Assembly (NCBI GenBank): GCA_000403495.2
Contig: KE159810.1
Span: forward strand, 186,001-250,000
Length of the DNA: 64,000 nt
Reading direction: 5' to 3'
Source: Lachnospiraceae bacterium 10-1
GTDB taxonomy: Bacteria; Bacillota; Clostridia; Lachnospirales; Lachnospiraceae
Positions 63,503 through 64,000 of the stretch are shown piece after piece; the stretch's first letter is position 1, and the number at the start of each line of letters is the position of its first letter. The notes beneath the pieces were generated by a model. The model saw nothing but the letters and a program-made list of their open reading frames with translations. It had not been told where the DNA came from and searched no databases. The translations under genes and the position numbers were made by a program.

Positions 63503-64000
63503 TCATTGTGCATCAATCCGCGCCTTTAAATCCTCCAAATACATCCAGCGGTCCATCTTTTCTTCCAGCTCCTGTTCTGTCTGCTGTTTTTGTCCGGTTA
63601 ATTCGTTCAGTCTGACAAAATCAGTGGCTGCTTCCATAATCTGCTGCTCTAAACTGCTGATTTTCTCTTCCAGTGCTGCAATTTCTCCCTCAATCACTTC
63701 ATAGTCTTTTTGCTCCTTATAGGTAAATTTCAGCTTCTTTTCTGGCTCCTTCCAGCTATTTTTCTTATTATGGATGGTTTTCTCATCTTTACTGCCGCCT
63801 GCCGCTTTTCCGTTTTCTTCTCCGGCCTCCTGCATCACGCGCATTTTATAATCCGTATAACCGCCCTCATACTGTTTCAGCACTCCGTCTTTCTCAAAGG
63901 CAAAAATCCTTTTTACAACCCGATCCAAAAAATAACGGTCATGGGAAACGGTAATTACAATTCCTGAAAAGCTGTCCAGATAGTCTTCCAGTATGGCCAG
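63503..64000 (-). CDS. ABC-F family ATPase, C-terminal part
   Basis: Runs off the window. It opens LAILEDYLDSFSGIVITVSHDRYFLDRVVKRIFAFE, the region after Walker B with the H-loop SHDRYFLD typical of ABC-F proteins (Uup/EttA-like translation factors). It ends with a C-terminal coiled coil (IAALEEKISSLEQQIMEAATDF), as in Uup. Only about 165 residues are visible; the subclass cannot be fixed. Confidence 0.88.
   Translation of the reverse strand: MAILEDYLDSFSGIVITVSHDRYFLDRVVKRIFAFEKDGVLKQYEGGYTDYKMRVMQEAGEENGKAAGGSKDEKTIHNKKNSWKEPEKKLKFTYKEQKDYEVIEGEIAALEEKISSLEQQIMEAATDFVRLNELTGQKQQTEQELEEKMDRWMYLEDLKARIDAQ

Overview
The window looks like a chromosome segment from a low-to-moderate-GC anaerobic Firmicute, most likely a gut Lachnospiraceae (Blautia-like). 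This is inferred from the sigH / SGNH hydrolase / rlmB / mrnC / cysS / cysE block with a cysteine T-box, the LPXB-LPXC-type sugar ABC transporter, the GHKL/LytTR pair beside glycoside hydrolases, and an Rpn-type nuclease gene. No rRNA, tRNA or CRISPR array was seen.

Layout. 1-4.3 kb: minus-strand tetrapyrrole operon (precorrin-2 dehydrogenase-like, hemB, hemL, hemA) with a recognisable promoter and a hairpin at its start. 4.3-9.4 kb: TetR regulator and a very large RND exporter carrying a roughly 400-residue coiled-coil insertion, under a perfectly symmetric promoter and a TetR-type operator. 9.4-16 kb: Rpn relic, zinc-type macrodomain hydrolase, glutamine synthetase, a solute-binding lipoprotein with a methyl-accepting chemotaxis protein, and a GtrA-like membrane protein. 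16-28 kb: three GH3 glycosidases (one cytosolic, one membrane-anchored, one lipoprotein), a carbohydrate-binding-like lipoprotein, and an AgrC/AgrA-like kinase-regulator pair with a candidate LytTR direct repeat. 28-37.6 kb: Rpn nuclease, then a sucrose/fructan module (fructokinase-like, GH32, binding protein, two permeases) facing a LacI regulator, with matching operators between them.

37.6-56.3 kb is an accessory island made of overlapping mobile-element debris: two truncated pieces of one serine recombinase, a second serine recombinase cut by an IS3 element, three 1273-bp IS3 copies with target duplications, an IS1182 copy, TnpW-like small genes, Tn916-like sigma and HTH genes, and a pair of inverted 113-bp elements. 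Its cargo includes an ExbB/ExbD-like proton-channel operon with two extra small extracytoplasmic partners (38.6-40.5 kb), a MerR regulator with an LRR lipoprotein, a type III toxin-antitoxin locus of the ToxN/AbiQ family, a CPBP protease and a MATE exporter behind a tandem-hairpin leader. The ExbBD-like operon is the best candidate for an undescribed system, and the ToxN locus is notable for an antitoxin RNA without obvious tandem repeats.

56.3-64 kb returns to core genes: sigH, a VSGN-repeat SGNH hydrolase, rlmB, mrnC, cysS, cysE, a Cys T-box, ispF, a putative metallopeptidase and the end of an ABC-F gene. An 85-bp structured leader sequence occurs in three copies (22.4, 29.1 and 62.7 kb), each ending exactly at the start codon of an unrelated gene.
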